A DNA stretch of 64,000 bases from Triticum aestivum (GCF_018294505.1 NC_057795.1:518213915-518277914); one strand, 5' to 3'. Shown: positions 21,639 to 33,720, counted from the first letter of the stretch. A program made the numbers and translations. The notes: a model not told the origin generated them from the letters alone.

Positions 21639-24284
21639 ACCACTATTGGTCACTGAAAGGTCATGGTTTTTCATTTGCGACCTTTTTGTGACCAAAAACA
21701 GAAGGTCAAAAGCTGGCGGTCATAAACTGACTATAGCGACCTTCTCTGTGAGAAGGTCGTAGACGTTCATGACCAAAATATGCCTACTGTGGCGTTTTGG
21801 TCACTAGCAACCTCCCCAGGCCACGTAGGCATCCAGCGTGGCAAGCTGATGTGGCACAAGAATCAACCCGGTCCAATTCTGTTTTCTACAAGGGCCTAGC
21901 CCATTAATTCAGCCCATTTATTGTTTTTTTCTTTCAAGTTTGGTCAGCTACATGGGCCAAGCCCAATAGACTTTTATTTTTTCTTCTACAGTCCACATTT
22001 TTTTGGGCCTCAACCTTTTTCCAGCCCATTTGTCAGTTTTCTTTTGTTTCTTTTCCATGTTAAAGTAGGTCCCACTAGTCATATGGGAACCAATTACCAC
22101 AGGCCAGTTCTATATTTTTGCAATTAGAAAATTTGATTCAAAAAGAGCCAATAAGGCATAATATTTCATACAACAACCAAGCAGTACATTATAATCATGT
22201 ACACCCAAAACTGAGATAGTACATTACAACGGCCAAACAAAGTACCAAAACTAAGATAGTACATTACAACAGCCAAGCAAAGTACCTAGTACAAATATGG
22301 TATTTAGCTATAAAATACAACTAAATATACACATAACTAGCTCCAGTGAGCGAAATGGCATTCTGGGTGTGGTTTTTCTACAGGATTCTTCTTGCTGTAG
22401 CTCCTGTACACCCAATTTTTGAAGAATAAAGGCCAGCATCTACAAATAATAAATTATGAAAAGTTAGAAACATAATCAAGTGAATCCGCCTAAGAAAACA
22501 CAGAAGTACAAATGCTTGAGATACATGTATGCAAAAGAAAAATAGGCAATGTGATGGCAGTATGAGCGCACAATAATTCTGGGAGTAAAAAGAACATAAA
22601 TAATACAACAATCTCTGGAAACAAAAACAGGAGATGAAGCTTAGTTAACCAGAAAGTACATTATAGTGATGAAGATAACATCAACAAGATGGTCAAGAGA
22701 AACAAAAACATCTGACACTACATTCTGTGTATGGAAAAGTCTACACAAAACCCAATTAATACCATTGAATGCATTGCAAAAACTTGCCTTCAACACTTCC
22801 TTTTACAGAATGTCAAGAGAGCAAACCGTAAAATAACTAAATGTAACTATTTCCTCTTGTGATCAATATAACTAGAGAAAGCTTTCCCACCACAACTGCC
22901 CGCACAGCTATCACAAACAATTTCAGCATTCAGTCACTACTAGCATACGAAGCTCATCGAGCTAACTGAGCATCAAAACATGGGAGAGCACCCATACAAG
23001 CCGGAGACAGCTATGTACACAAGCTTTTCCCGCAGGAGAATAACAAAACCCTAAGGTACATGAGGTACTACTGCTAGTGTATATAGAACCAATCAAGCTG
23101 CTGGTGCAGGAGCAGAGCATGAGTCCAACAAAGCATGCTATAGGAGCAGAATAGAGGGAGCTAGGGGTAGGAGATGGAGCCAGCTCACCGAAGAACTTGG
23201 GAGTCCAGCTTGGGTCCTTTCTAATCTGCTGCTGCTCCAGTAGCTCTCGTGTGCGGGTATAAGATCAGATCCAACCGACTAGAAGCGGCCATTTGTCGAG
23301 CGATCTTTCATTTCTTGGTCCGCAACAAGAGGTAAATGCTAGAGATTAGCAACTGCTGCCAAACCCAATGTGACAAAGAGGTAAGCACTATAAACTGGAT
23401 TTTATAAAAACAGAATAAGCAAAAGGCAGAGCCTGTGCAAGTTTATCAGTACTGTAGTTCAGTGGAGTAGCTGCAAAGAATTAAGACTAAGCATAAGATA
23501 CACTAAGAATTTTCAGTGGAGTAGCTGCACATAATTAAGAAAGCATCAGCAAGTTAACAAGCTACTGAAAAACTATTGCAACCAAAACAGTACTACAAAA
23601 TGCATAATTTGCAAAAATTTGTAAACTGAATTTTTTGCCAAGGAAACAAAATTTTATAGCTTCAGGCTGGAGCACTACAGTTGTTGGTTAGACTTCATAT
23701 AGCTTCAGGCTAGTTGGAGTACTACAACAGCAACCATTTCATGGTTAGACTACTCCATTTGTAGTAGCCAAATATTCAGATATCTATAGTAGCTTCAGGC
23801 TGGTTGCATCACCCAGGAGGCCCCAACCGAGTGCTTGTTTCAGCACCAAGTTAAATTCAGTCAAGCATGTAAGTAGATTCAGACCAACAGCATACCAAGC
23901 AAAAAAACATATTTTAAACAGGCTAGCTAGTAGTAATTTGCTGCAATCCTGATGGTACAAACAAGCTAGCTAGATTAAACACCATCAGTTAACAGAGCCT
24001 AGCTGTAGTAACTAACAAGGACACTATAAATTATTAACATGCATGATCTGCAGTACTAGGAGGCCGAGTCAATGCACATCACAGTAACTACAAATGGGGT
24101 CTACTACAAGAGCAGAATTTAACAAGTGTGCTACTCCAAATCATCATCACTTGTAAATAGGAATGATCTTTTCCATGACACAAGCATAGAAAGTACAAAC
24201 AAAATCACCCATGCACATGAAATAGAGCAAGGTACTACTATGGCAGCACAAGAGAGGGGGATAGAAGGTAGGAGACGAACTCAC
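21639..24284. other. Left interior of CACTA element 1, no gene seen
   Basis: The first about 250 bases carry repeated TGACC/GGTCA motifs, for example around 21640-21780. The rest is AT-rich and non-coding by eye. Confidence 0.5.
22207..22286 (+). repeat. 40-bp tandem duplication inside CACTA element 1
   Basis: Two adjacent 40-base units (22207-22246 and 22247-22286) share the core GATAGTACATTACAAC and differ at three or so sites. Confidence 0.75.
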
Positions 24285-24417
24285 ATGAGAGGAGGTTGTA
24301 GTCGATGCCGCACACAGCCACGGTCTTCGTCCCGCGGTAGAGGAGGTTGTAGACGAGTTGGACCATGTGCGGAGTGTCGTCGTGGTGGTGGATGCCCTGG
24401 TTGTCGTCATCGTCCAT
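24285..24417 (-). other. Exon-like segment in CACTA element 1
   Basis: From ATG at 24417 the minus strand reads an open frame (M-D-D-D-D-N-Q, then M-V-Q-L-V-Y-N-L-L-Y-R-G-T-K) that ends at a plausible splice donor, GTGAGT, at 24284. Composition is GC-richer than the surrounding AT-rich DNA. It may be an exon of a gene captured by the transposon, together with the segment at 25069-25322. I do not recognise the protein. Confidence 0.35.
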
Positions 24418-25068
24418 AGAGGATGCCTACTGCTCTGAAGCAAACAAAGAAGTAAGAGCTAGTGTTGTTGATCTAGTACAGAAATTAAGCAAGCGAGTAT
24501 AGGAGACACACACACACACACATGCTACTGCTAGTATCTACAAACATCAATCAAGTTGGTTGTGTGTCTGCTTGAGCTAGTTTCTTTTTCTGAAGCAAGC
24601 ATCAAAAGGCACAATGACAAACAAATTTCATTACCTCACACGGTGGCTGGCCTGAGCGTTCTGGATACTCCACTATGCGTGCGGTCCTTGACCCTCCATC
24701 AAACTAAAAAAATAGAGCAGAAAACATGTTTTAACTTCATTTCAAGCTCCTTGAATAGTTAGTATACTCCGCATAAAGTTCTCACTTCTACAACAACTCA
24801 CTAGAAACATGTGAACACGGCTATCTACTTGTGCTACAAGGTAAAAATAATCCTAACAGAAATATGACAATATGACTAAGTGACTGATCAGGCCTACAAC
24901 ATAAGCAAGTGGCAGCGTAAGCAAAAATTGGCCTTTGAATTATCAACATCAACCGCAAGACAACGACAAGAAGGCTTATTATAGAATCAGTCAATCACAT
25001 AATCAATGACAGCAACTGATGACTGCACAATTAAGTTTCACTTCGATGGGCTCGTGATGAGGTCATAC

Positions 25069-25322
25069 CTCGCAGGAGATGTATCGGGAGGGGGCTTCGA
25101 GATGGCGTTGCGGTGGTGGTGGAGTTGCGTCCTCCATGGCGTCCTCACGTGCATGGCGTCATCCCCTCCATCGCGTCCTCTTCTCCATGGCGTGCCTGCT
25201 GTCGGTTCCATGGCCGGGTTTCCTTCCAGCGCCATGGCCTTGGAGTGCGTGAGGAAGAGGCAGAGGGAGAGGAAGCAAATCAAATCGCAGCAACAAGGCA
25301 AAAGGGAAGATGACAAGTCCAT
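25069..25322 (-). other. GC-rich exon-like segment in CACTA element 1
   Basis: The minus strand is open from 25322 and ends at a good donor (GAG/GTATGACC at 25068). The reading is Pro/Ser/His-rich and has several internal ATGs. It lies upstream of the exon-like segment at 24285-24417 on the same strand. Together with the GC-rich region to 26080 it looks like the 5' part of a captured gene, but low complexity makes chance coding possible. Confidence 0.3.
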
Positions 25323-26528
25323 CCATGGAAGAGTGAGGGATCCAGTGCTGCACCTTGTTCCGGCGGCTCGGTCTGGATCCAGCGCTCGATCTGGATCCGG
25401 CGTTGCCTCACCTCTCGCTCGATCTGAGCAGCGGCGCGCGGCCAGACCACAAGGGAAGCGGAGGAGGAAGTTGTTGCTGCTCCTGCTCAGGTCGTTGCAG
25501 GTAAGAGCAGCAGTGCCAGATCCAGACTAAATTTGTCGAGGCGCCAGATCCGGACTCCTCCTCCTGGAAAGGCCTTCCTTCCCAGGGTGAAGGGGACCTT
25601 CAACATGGTGCGTGCAGAGGACGGTGGGCTGACTGCAAGGAGCACGCATCCGGCCTGGGAGCTCGCTCCTTCCTTCCCAGGATGAACAGGGTCAGTGGAT
25701 GGGAGCGTGAGGGGGAGGTGGAGCTGCTCGATCTGGTAGGGAGAGAAGGAGAGAGGAGAGGGAGTTAACCGGTGGGGGGCGGCGGCGGTGAGGTAGTCCG
25801 CCGGTGTGGGATGGGCGCGGGAGAGGGTGGAGCAACAGTGCTTGGGGGTGTGGGTCGAACTCTGCCGGAGGGAGGTGGCCGACACGGGAAGGAATGGAGA
25901 TGGAGGCCGGGGCGGGAGGACGCGGGCAGGATTGGATCTGGGAGGGAGAAGGGGGCAGCAGCGGCTGGAGTGGGAGGAGAGTTAGGGTTTGGGTGGTTGG
26001 GCTGCGGGTAGGACGAGGGGTGAGAGGGTGCGTGGGTGTGGGCCGTTGCATCTGGGAGTATCCGACGGTCTGTGATGCTTGATCCGCATGACATGCCAAT
26101 AGACCAATCAGAACAAAGTATAGACTTTGATGATGTTATGACCTTCTAAATTGGTCGTAATTAATTAACAATAGGTAGATACTACCAGTCAGCCAGATGA
26201 TTTTTCCTAGAAATCATCCGCCTAGCTAGCCGCCTGATCTGTCCATTGGTGGTCATTCGATCACATCAATATGTCACAACAGCACCGAGCGTGAAAAAGC
26301 TTCAATGCAGCACCGATGACATCCCCATGAAGCTCCATTACATCTCTAGACGGTGCTTTAAGAGTTCCAACGCAGCACCACGACGCCCTACGAAGCTCCG
26401 TTGCAGCGTCGGGGAGTTCCAACGCAACACCACGACAACCGGCGGTAAGTTTCCTTCTCTTTTTTTGACAATGTTTGTTAAGGTTCCTCATAAGTAGTAG
26501 TATTGTTCCCTCGAATAACAAAAAAAAT
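25323..26528. other. GC-rich interior of CACTA element 1, no supported gene
   Basis: 25350-26080 is strongly GC-rich with many overlapping open frames on both strands, none showing a recognisable domain. It ends at an AT-rich subterminal-like patch with GACC...GGTC (26138-26156). A promoter or first-exon region of a captured gene is possible. Confidence 0.35.
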
Positions 26529-26823
26529 ACATTTTCCATTTTTCGAGTGCCCAAAATGAGTTTTTTTTGTGAGTGACCTTCCATATTTTTGTTGCAAATT
26601 TGAACCAAATCAATTTTTTAAAATACTAGGCCATATTTAATGCACAATTAACCAAATGGTTGGGTGTTAAAAGTTTTTATCCAGTTCTGGTGAAAAAGAC
26701 AAATTCCCGCCGATTCAGTTGGAAACGGGTCAAATTTGAACTGCAGCTGCCTCATAGTTTGCTCTTTATTTTTTTCAAAAATTATTTCTAAGTACATAAG
26801 TATCTATTTAATCAGAGAAACAT
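26529..26823 (+). repeat. Direct repeat copy A in CACTA element 1 (about 295 bp)
   Basis: It shares nearly its whole length with 27191-27487, including TTTTTTAAAATACTAGGCCA and GGGTCAAATTTGAACTGCAG. The two copies are about 660 bases apart with many substitutions, so the duplication is old. Confidence 0.85.
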
Positions 26824-27190
26824 CAAAAGTTTTCCATGATTCAACCACTAGCTAGGAACGGTCAAGCCCGCCGTTTTGACCGCATTTTGAAATGGGCATA
26901 AAAAATTCAAAAAAAAAATCAAAAAATTGGAAAACCTTCGCATTGTGTCATTATATGTGACCAAGTTTCCAGGAAAAATAATAAACTTGTAATACAGTAA
27001 TTATTTTAAAAAAATGTTCTCAGAAATGAGCTATCATGCGTGAAGATTCATGGCTTTCAAGCCAAATGATCAATCTTATGGCCACATTCATGGCATAGTT
27101 TATTCAAATGATCTCATATTGTGCACAAGGGTACATCTTGGAATTCCAAACAATATTGCCTAAGGAAGTTTTCATTTTCTTTGCATGGAA

Positions 27191-27487
27191 ATTTCATTTT
27201 TCATTTTCCGAGTGCCCAAAAGGAGGTTTTTTTGTGAAGGAACTACCAAATAATTGTTGCAAAAATGGATCAAATCAATTTTTTAAAATACTAGGCCATA
27301 TATAATGCACAATTGACAAAATGGTTGGGTGAAAAAAGTTTTGATCCACCTCTGGTGAAAAAGACAAATTCCCGTCGATTCAGTTGGAAGCGGGTCAAAT
27401 TTGAACTGCAGCTGCCTCATAGTTTGCTCTTTATTTTTTCCAAAAGTCATTTCTAGGTAAATAAGTATCTATTTAATCAGAAATACA
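27191..27487 (+). repeat. Direct repeat copy B in CACTA element 1
   Basis: Second copy of the 26529-26823 unit, same orientation. It ends with the shared TAAGTATCTATTTAATCAGA. No gene is visible in the repeats or in the DNA up to the right terminus. Confidence 0.85.
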
Positions 27488-28474
27488 TGGTTTGATGGCG
27501 ATACATCGAGGTTTGGACGGTGGCCGAGGGCCCCAACTCTAGAGCGCGTAAGCTCGCATGCCTGCCGCGTGGTCACCGCGTGAACGTGGCGTTGCCATGT
27601 GTTCTGGGAGACCTAGGCATGTCTAGTGGGTTAGGCACTCCCCAGGTAGGTGCTAGGAAGAAAATCACAACATAAGATTCTCACGAGGAGACCGATCGAT
27701 GCTTAAACATGAATAAGCAGCCAAGTGTTTGATTTGCGGTACGGGAAATGCACATGTCTAATGGGCGTGAGTTTTGGCTGAGGATGATCAGTTACTAAGA
27801 AGACCGTCTTCACAAATTTTCACCTCAAAAGGAGGAGCCTAGGTGGTACTTGCTTTACAAAGTACCACACTGGACATAAATACGAATGTTGAAGCTGGGC
27901 TCAAAATAATGAATGGATTGATCTAGCATTTGGTGGAGGATGGTTATTTGGGCATAGGAAAGCACTGTAGAAAATGGATACCATTTGTACATGCCAAAGT
28001 AGTACTTCCTTCACAGTGCTGCTTTGAACAGAATAGGAAAATGAATATTTTTGAATTATTTTTGAACTAGGCAAGGAATGTTTTTGACATATTTGATGAA
28101 GATATGATCCAAAACATTTATGAGAATTTTTTGGGAATTTTTGGAATAACAGAAATACAGGTTGCTTCACAACCTAGGGTAAAAACTACCACATGGACAT
28201 GACACATAGGCAAAACTGATGAGATGGTGCCTAGTCATCACAACCCACCACAATCTACAATGCTATGACCATCTATATTGGTCATTAACAACTAGAAATA
28301 AGGCAGCGGACTAGCACTGTTTGCTTTGTGACCATTTCGTGTAAGGAAATTACGACCTTTCTGACCAAAATGGTCGCAATGGTTTAGGGTTTGGAGCCTC
28401 CCGAACAGCTTTTGACCAATTGGTCTAAAATGGTCATAGATCTATGACCAATTCTTCCAGGGTCACTGACAAAA

Positions 28475-28503
28475 GGTCACTAGTTGACATATTTCTTGTA
28501 GTG
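28475..28503 (-). repeat. Right terminal inverted repeat of CACTA element 1
   Basis: Ends TTTCTTGTAGTG, followed by the AAG target duplicate at 28504-28506. Subterminal TGACC/GGTCA motifs lie just to its left (28270-28470). Confidence 0.92.
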
Positions 28504-28583
28504 AAGCCGCCAAGTCGAAGAGTTTGGCCTACAGCCAGAGCTCCCCCCGAGGTAATGTTGTCCTTGACGCCGAGCCGAGCCAT
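28504..28583 (-). pseudogene. Gag 5' end of element 2, cut off by CACTA element 1
   Basis: From ATG 28583 the minus strand reads M-A-R-L-G-V-K-D-N-I-T-S-G-G and reaches the CACTA insertion, after which the frame resumes at 21606. An upstream in-frame ATG at 28632 overlaps the LTR end, so the true start is uncertain. Confidence 0.6.
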
Positions 28584-28630
28584 CGAGCCTTGCAGCGACG
28601 ACACAGAGGAACTCTCAATGAAAGCACCCA

Positions 28631-29112
28631 TGTCGGTGTCAAAATCGGCGGATCTTGAGTAGGGGATCCCGATCTGTGCGTCTAGGCTGATGGTAACAGG
28701 AAGCAAGGGACACAATGTTTACCCAGGTTCGGGCCCTCTCGATGGAGGTAAAACCCTACTTCCTGCTTGATTAATATTGAAGATATGGGTAGCACAAGAG
28801 TAGATCTACCACGAGATCGTAGAGGCTAAACCCTAAGAGCTAGCCTATGATGGTATGATTGTAATTGTGATCGGCCTTCTAAGGACCAACCTCCCCGGTT
28901 TATATAGACACCGGAGAGGGCTAGGGTTTACATGGAGTCGGTTACAAGGAAGGAAACACAATATCCGGATCACCAAGCTTGTCTTCCACGCAAAGGAGAG
29001 TCCCATCCGGACACGGGCCGAAGTCTTGAGTCTTGTATCTCCACGCTTCAATAGTCCGGACGATGTATATTAGTCCGGTTGTCCGGATACCCCCTAATCC
29101 AGGACTCCCTCA
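28631..29112 (-). repeat. 5' LTR of element 2 (482 bp)
   Basis: It starts TGAGGGAGTCC at 29112 and ends CCGACA at 28631 on the minus strand; the leader GGTGCTTTCATTGAGAG follows. The TATA box TCTATATAAA (minus) is at 28899-28908. It is 19 bases longer than its partner at 13139-13601. Confidence 0.9.
28899..28908 (-). promoter_or_regulatory. TATA box of element 2 5' LTR
   Basis: TCTATATAAA on the minus strand, at the same place as in the other related LTRs; it would drive the gag-pol transcript to the left. Confidence 0.6.
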
Positions 29113-30140
29113 CCCTGTGCCTCGTCGAGCCGCCTGTTCATAAGCGTGATGTCATCATCCGCCACATCAACTTTCTGCTTCAAATGTGCTACCTCGATAG
29201 CTTGAGCAGTCCCCACGGATGTAACAACATGTGTTTCAGTTAGTCATATCATTTCCTGGGCATATATTTGATCCTCTGATCGCATTCCTTCGGATGTCAA
29301 CCAGAGTCTCAGGGGCTACTATCCATACACAGGTGCAATTTGCACTTACAATATAACTGAAATTACACTACGTACCTCGAAGCCTCTTGGTACACTAGAA
29401 AAGGCTTCATTCAATCTGCTTTTCACGGATCGAACTCTTTCTAACACCGTACCCATCAAGGTACGATGTTCCTCTGAGACGGAGGCATGTTAAAAAATGT
29501 CCACCAAAGCATCTGGCGTCCCTTAGACACCTGATAGTCCGGGACTTTTGTTGTTCCCTGTAGGGGCCGCACACCCCGGACCCTGGGTGGGCGAAGTATT
29601 ACCTTGGGCCCCGGTCCTTGTTGTCCCTTGCGCTGCTTGCAGATCGGGAAGGATTCTTCGGGACGACACCTCGGCCTCGTCTGCCTCATCAGGCAGGGAG
29701 ATCTGTGGAGGCGTCTCGCTCTCCACCATCTCTGGAAGTAGATCCCCCGAAGAGGAGGACTGTTGAGGAGGGTTGCGTGCCGGACTGCAAACATGAGTTT
29801 AAAATATTACCCTTATAGCTAGGAAAGAATGGGACATGTTTAAAACACCCGGATTCACTTACGATGCAGCTGAGGGCCTACCTTTGCAGGGTGACTACGT
29901 GTCAATATCACCCTCTGACTGGGATACCTTCCCCCGCTTACGAGCTTCTCTTTCCGAGTCTTCAGAAGCGGCCCTTTTCTTCCCATGGGGAGAAGGGATG
30001 TCAGTTTGCCCTTCCCTTCCACCTTTGGAAGCGGGAGTTCTAATCTCCCCGGACGAATTGCCTGGTAAGCCTCCAGAGTGGAAGCTGCCTTGGGCCTCTT
30101 CATCCTCTTCTTTATCTTCCCCCACCGGCACTTGATACTG
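29113..30140 (-). pseudogene. Element 1 antisense gene, central exons
   Basis: Between elements 2 and 3 the minus strand continues element 1's antisense gene. The right exon is acidic and basic by turns (G-E-D-K-E-E-D-E-E-A, then G-K-K-R-A-A-S-E-D-S-E-R) and ends at a donor; the intron is 29785-29862. A Pro/Ser-rich exon follows (P-Q-I-S-L-P-D-E-A-D-E-A-E-V), then a stop at 29524-29526, then L-M-G-T-V-L-E-R-V-R-S-V-K, a donor at 29375, and a coiled-coil exon (V-A-H-L-K-Q-K-V-D-V-A-D-D-D-I) up to 29113. The frame runs across both neighbouring insertion sites. Confidence 0.6.
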
Positions 30141-30698
30141 TGCTACCTCTTGAGCACTGTGTTGGTTTTTTCCTTGAAGAGAAAAGGGTGATGCAACAAA
30201 GTAGCGTAAGTATTTCCCTCAGTTTTTGAGAACCAAGGTATCAATCCAGTAGGAGGCTCCTCAAAAGTCCCACGCACCTACACAAACAAACAAGAACCTC
30301 GCAACCAACGCGATAAAGGGGTTGTCAATCCCTTCACGGTAACTTGCGAAAGTGAGATCTGATAGAGATAATAAGATAAGATAAATATTTTTGGTATTTT
30401 TATGATATAGATTGGAAAATAAAAGATGCAAATAAAAGTAGATGGGAAACTTGTGTGATAAAAGATAGACCCAGGGGCCATAGGTTTCACTAGTGGCTTC
30501 TCTCAAGATAGCATAAGTATTACGGTGGGTGAACAAATTACTGTCGAGCAATTGATAGAAAAGTGCATAGTTATGAGATTATCTAGGCATGATCATGTAT
30601 ATAGGCATCACATCCGTAACAAGTAGATCGAAACGATTCTGCATCTACTACTATTACTCCACACATCGACCGACTCTTGCCTGCATCTAGATTATTAA
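30141..30698 (-). repeat. 3' LTR fragment of element 3 (558 bp)
   Basis: It matches the right-hand LTR from its TGCTACCTC end (60222) up to ...CTGCATCTAGA-TATTAA, where CACTACAAAAAAA begins at 30699. The remaining 1 kb of this LTR is not found anywhere in the window. Confidence 0.85.
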
Positions 30699-31542
30699 CA
30701 CTACAAAAAAAGACACATCCGTGACATTTTGGCCGAATGAATTTTTTTTCTGTCATACATATGACACTTCTATGACGATAATTGTGTCAAAATCCGGTAT
30801 CATCATAGATGTGGTGGGCTCCTACTTCTATGACAAAAAATCATGATAGAAAATGGGCTTTTCGTCTTGGGCGGGTCGGAGACGCAACTGCATGACATTG
30901 TTTGGACCGTCCATGACGGAAAAAACCGTGGTAGAAGTGAGGGGGAGGAAAATTTCAAGGACTTGCTGGTTATGGTGGGAGGTCGGGGGCCGAGCGATGC
31001 GCGTTTCTCTCATACACGTACGTGCGTGTGTGCGAGGCGTTGCTTCTAACTGAACCCAAGCGAGGCGTTGGGCTCTAACTGAACCCAAGCGATTGCACTG
31101 CAGGCTACGCATTACTGAACCCGAGCGATCGATCGATGGCTGTTAACTGAACCCGATGGAGCGATTCCTTCGCTACTGCTGCTAACTGAAGCCGGTCGAT
31201 TGGATGAACAGTGAGCGTTGTAGGGGGTTTGGATGAACAGTGAGTGGTGGCGTTGCCTCTGGATGAACAGGACCCTGTGGTGAGGAGGGATGGATGAACA
31301 GTAGGCGGTGGAGGGGTGGCCGTGGAGGGGTGGTTGAACAGGACCCCGTGGTGTGCAGGGCTGCATGAACAGTAGACGGTGGAGGGGTGCCCGTGGAGGG
31401 GTGGATGAATAGTAGCCGGTGGAGTAGCGCGCGGTGGAGGCTGGATGAACAAGAGCCCGTGGAGGCTGAAGGAGGTCGATGCTAGCCCGTGGAGGCTGGA
31501 GGAGGTCGACAGTGGAGATGAACAGTATCCCGTGGAGTCCTG

Positions 31543-31850
31543 TTTTGCGGTACGCCACACCGCTCCCGATGAACAGGACCCCCGTTTCAACCGTAGGAGG
31601 TCCGTTTCGTCCGCTTTGCGGTACGCCACACCACTCCCGATCAACAGGACCCCCGTTTCGACCGTAGGAGGTCCGTTTCGTCCGTTTTGCGATACGCCAC
31701 ACCCCTCCCGACCAGGACCCCCGTTTCGACCGTAGGAGGTCCGTTTCCTCCGTTTTGTGGTACGCCACACCCCTCCCGATCAACGAGACCCCGTTCCGAA
31801 CATAGGAAGTCCATTTCCTCTGTTGTGCGGTACGCCAGGCCTCGTTTCCA
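31543..31850 (+). repeat. 70-bp tandem repeat array, about 4.5 units
   Basis: Units begin about 31545, 31616, 31685, 31754 and 31824, each with GGTACGCCACACC and then CGTAGGAGGTCCGTTTCGTC or a variant. Just upstream (31190-31530) GGATGAACAG is repeated about ten times. Long open frames here come from the repeat, not from a gene. Confidence 0.8.
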
Positions 31851-32337
31851 TCGCCTGTTCCGTCCAAGCCCTCCCGATGAACACGACCATGCATTCCGTT
31901 CCGACCCAGCCGGTGGCTCCCCATGAACACGACGACGATGCTGTTTCTCCGTTCCGACCCAGCCATGTACGTATGCGCGAGTAGGCGTTCGAGACCCTGC
32001 CCGTATGTACGTACGTGGCCGTATTTTCTTTCTTGCACCCTCGCCGCTGTTCGTACGTGTACATGCTACGTGCGCGCCTCTACTACGACACGTGCGCGCC
32101 TCTACTACGACACGTGCGTGCCTCTACATTGACCAGTATGTACGTACACTTTCGCGACTAGAATGACAATGCTACGTACGCTTCGACCAGGTGGGTCCCG
32201 ACTGTCAGGCACTTCCTTGCCTGCGAAGATGTAGCTGGTGGGTCCCAGCAGTCAGGGGGACGAATCGTTTTTTTTGCCTGGACGCACTTCCTTGCGTGCG
32301 AAGATGTAGCTGGTGGGTCCCAGCTGTCAGGAGGGAA

Positions 32338-33720
32338 ATGTTTTTTTCGTGAAATACGGTGGCCCGTCCGGTGGGTCCCTACTGTCAGGTGGAGGAATCA
32401 TTATTTTCTGCGTAATAAGGAGGCACTTCCTTGCTGCGGCCGTGGACCCAGCTGTCAGCCTCTCGACATACAGTCCACGTTCGATGGAAGTCGTTCCTTG
32501 ACCACGTTGACCACGCCATGCCGAGAGCACCAGGGCGGTGGACAACGGATAGGCCTAGGAAGGGGACGACACGGAGCCGGTGAAGACGCGGCAGTGGATG
32601 CCCACACGGAGAGGAGTATGAGCATTCACTCGTTCGGCTGCGGTGTGAGGCTGCCGTCGCCGCAGGGCCTGTCCAAAGGTGGGAATAGTAGGGGGCGGTG
32701 AGGCCTCCGCGGCAGCACAGCCGGCCACGGAAGGCAGGAGCAAGCGGCACGACCGGTGCTGTTTTGGGCGGCTGGAGCAAGAAGACCAGAGGTTGAAGAA
32801 GCATTACGGCCGTTGGATGGACATCGTACGGTCACTGGAGCTAGAATCGTTCATATTGACTAAGTTGACAAAGCCCTCCGTCCCCGTCAACTTAGTAGGC
32901 CCACAAGTCAGCTTCCCACCAAGGTGAGTCCCAGCTAGCAGGGGGAGTATTCATTTTTTTGTGTAATAAAGAGCCACTTCCGGTGGGTCTGAGCTGATAG
33001 CGGGGGGAACGTTTTTTTCGCGAAATACGGTGGCCCGTCCGGTGGGTCCCAGCAGTCAGGGGGGAAACATTTTTTTCGCGAAATAAGGTGGCCCGTCTAG
33101 TGGGTCCCTGCTGTCAGGTGGAGGAATAATTATTTTGTGCGTAATAAGGAGGCACTTCCTTGCTGCCGCCGTGGACCCAGCTGTCAGCCTCTCCACGTAT
33201 AGTACTCTTCCAATGGAAGTCGGTCATTGACCACGTTGACCACGCCACGCCGGGAGCACCAGGGCAGTGGACGACGGCGATGCCTAGGAAGGGGACGACG
33301 CGGAGCCGGGGAAGACGCAGCTGTGGAAGCCCGCGCGGAGAGGAGTACGAGGGTTCACTGGTTCGGCTGCGGTGTGAGGCTGCCGTCGCCGCAGAATAAC
33401 AAGGGGTGTGGGTGAATGGAGGGATGGCCTGGCCAGCGGTGGGAGTAGTATGAGGGTAGTGAGGCCTCTGCGGCAGCACAACCGGCCACAGGAGGCAGGA
33501 GCAGGCGACACGACCGGCGCTGCTTTGGGCGGCTGGACCAAGAAGACCAGAGGTTGAAGAAGCACTACGGCTGTTGGATGGACATCGTACGATCACTGAA
33601 GCTAGAATCGTTTATATTGACTAAGTTGACAAAGCCCTTGGTACGCTCCAACTTAGTAGGCCCATAGGTCAACCTCCGAAATGGTGCGCCCCAGATGTCA
33701 GGGGGAGGAATCATTTTTTG
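32338..33720 (+). repeat. Tandem duplication, about 730-bp period
   Basis: Copy 1 (about 32338-33010) and copy 2 (about 33010-33720) share blocks such as GCGTAATAAGGAGGCACTTC, TTGACCACGTTGACCACGCC and AGAAGACCAGAGGTTGAAGA in the same order. GGTGGCCCGTCCGGTGGGTC repeats at the unit start. The frames in it look coding only because of GC bias. Confidence 0.8.

Larger units (their letters stand above)
21610..28503. mobile_element. CACTA element 1 (6.9 kb), non-autonomous
   Basis: It starts CACTACAAGAAATATG and ends with the inverted complement; the 29-base termini differ at one site. The flanks are AAG on both sides (21607-21609 and 28504-28506), the three-base duplication of CACTA transposons. 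Subterminal DNA at both ends is full of TGACC/GGTCA repeats, which in En/Spm-type elements bind transposase. No TNP2-type transposase frame is visible inside. It is inserted in the gag of element 2 and carries gene-like exons on the minus strand. Confidence 0.92.
13139..29112 (-). mobile_element. Element 2: near-complete Tat-type gypsy retrotransposon
   Basis: Both LTRs are present (13139-13601 and 28631-29112), flanked by CCTTG (13134-13138) and CCCTG (29113-29117), a five-base target duplication with one mismatch. Inside, on the minus strand, are gag, protease, RT, RNase H, a second archaeal-type RNase H and the start of integrase. A plus-strand intron-containing gene lies between pol and the 3' LTR. 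The dual RNase H is diagnostic of the Tat lineage. A CACTA element splits gag, several stops break the frames, and the integrase core is missing. It sits at an exon/intron edge of element 1's antisense gene. Confidence 0.88.

Noticed and set aside
24147..26099. Many overlapping open frames in the GC-rich interior of CACTA element 1
   Set aside because: Most are low-complexity frames on both strands without domains; only two segments with splice-like borders were kept, at low confidence.
31105..32038. Long minus-strand open frames (221 and 308 codons) in the CACTA subterminal region
   Set aside because: They are made of the 70-base and GGATGAACAG tandem repeats; composition and overlap in several frames show chance coding.
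32385..33596. Open frames of 140-160 codons in the 730-base tandem duplication
   Set aside because: The frame recurs because the DNA is duplicated and GC-biased; there is no start context, domain or splice structure.
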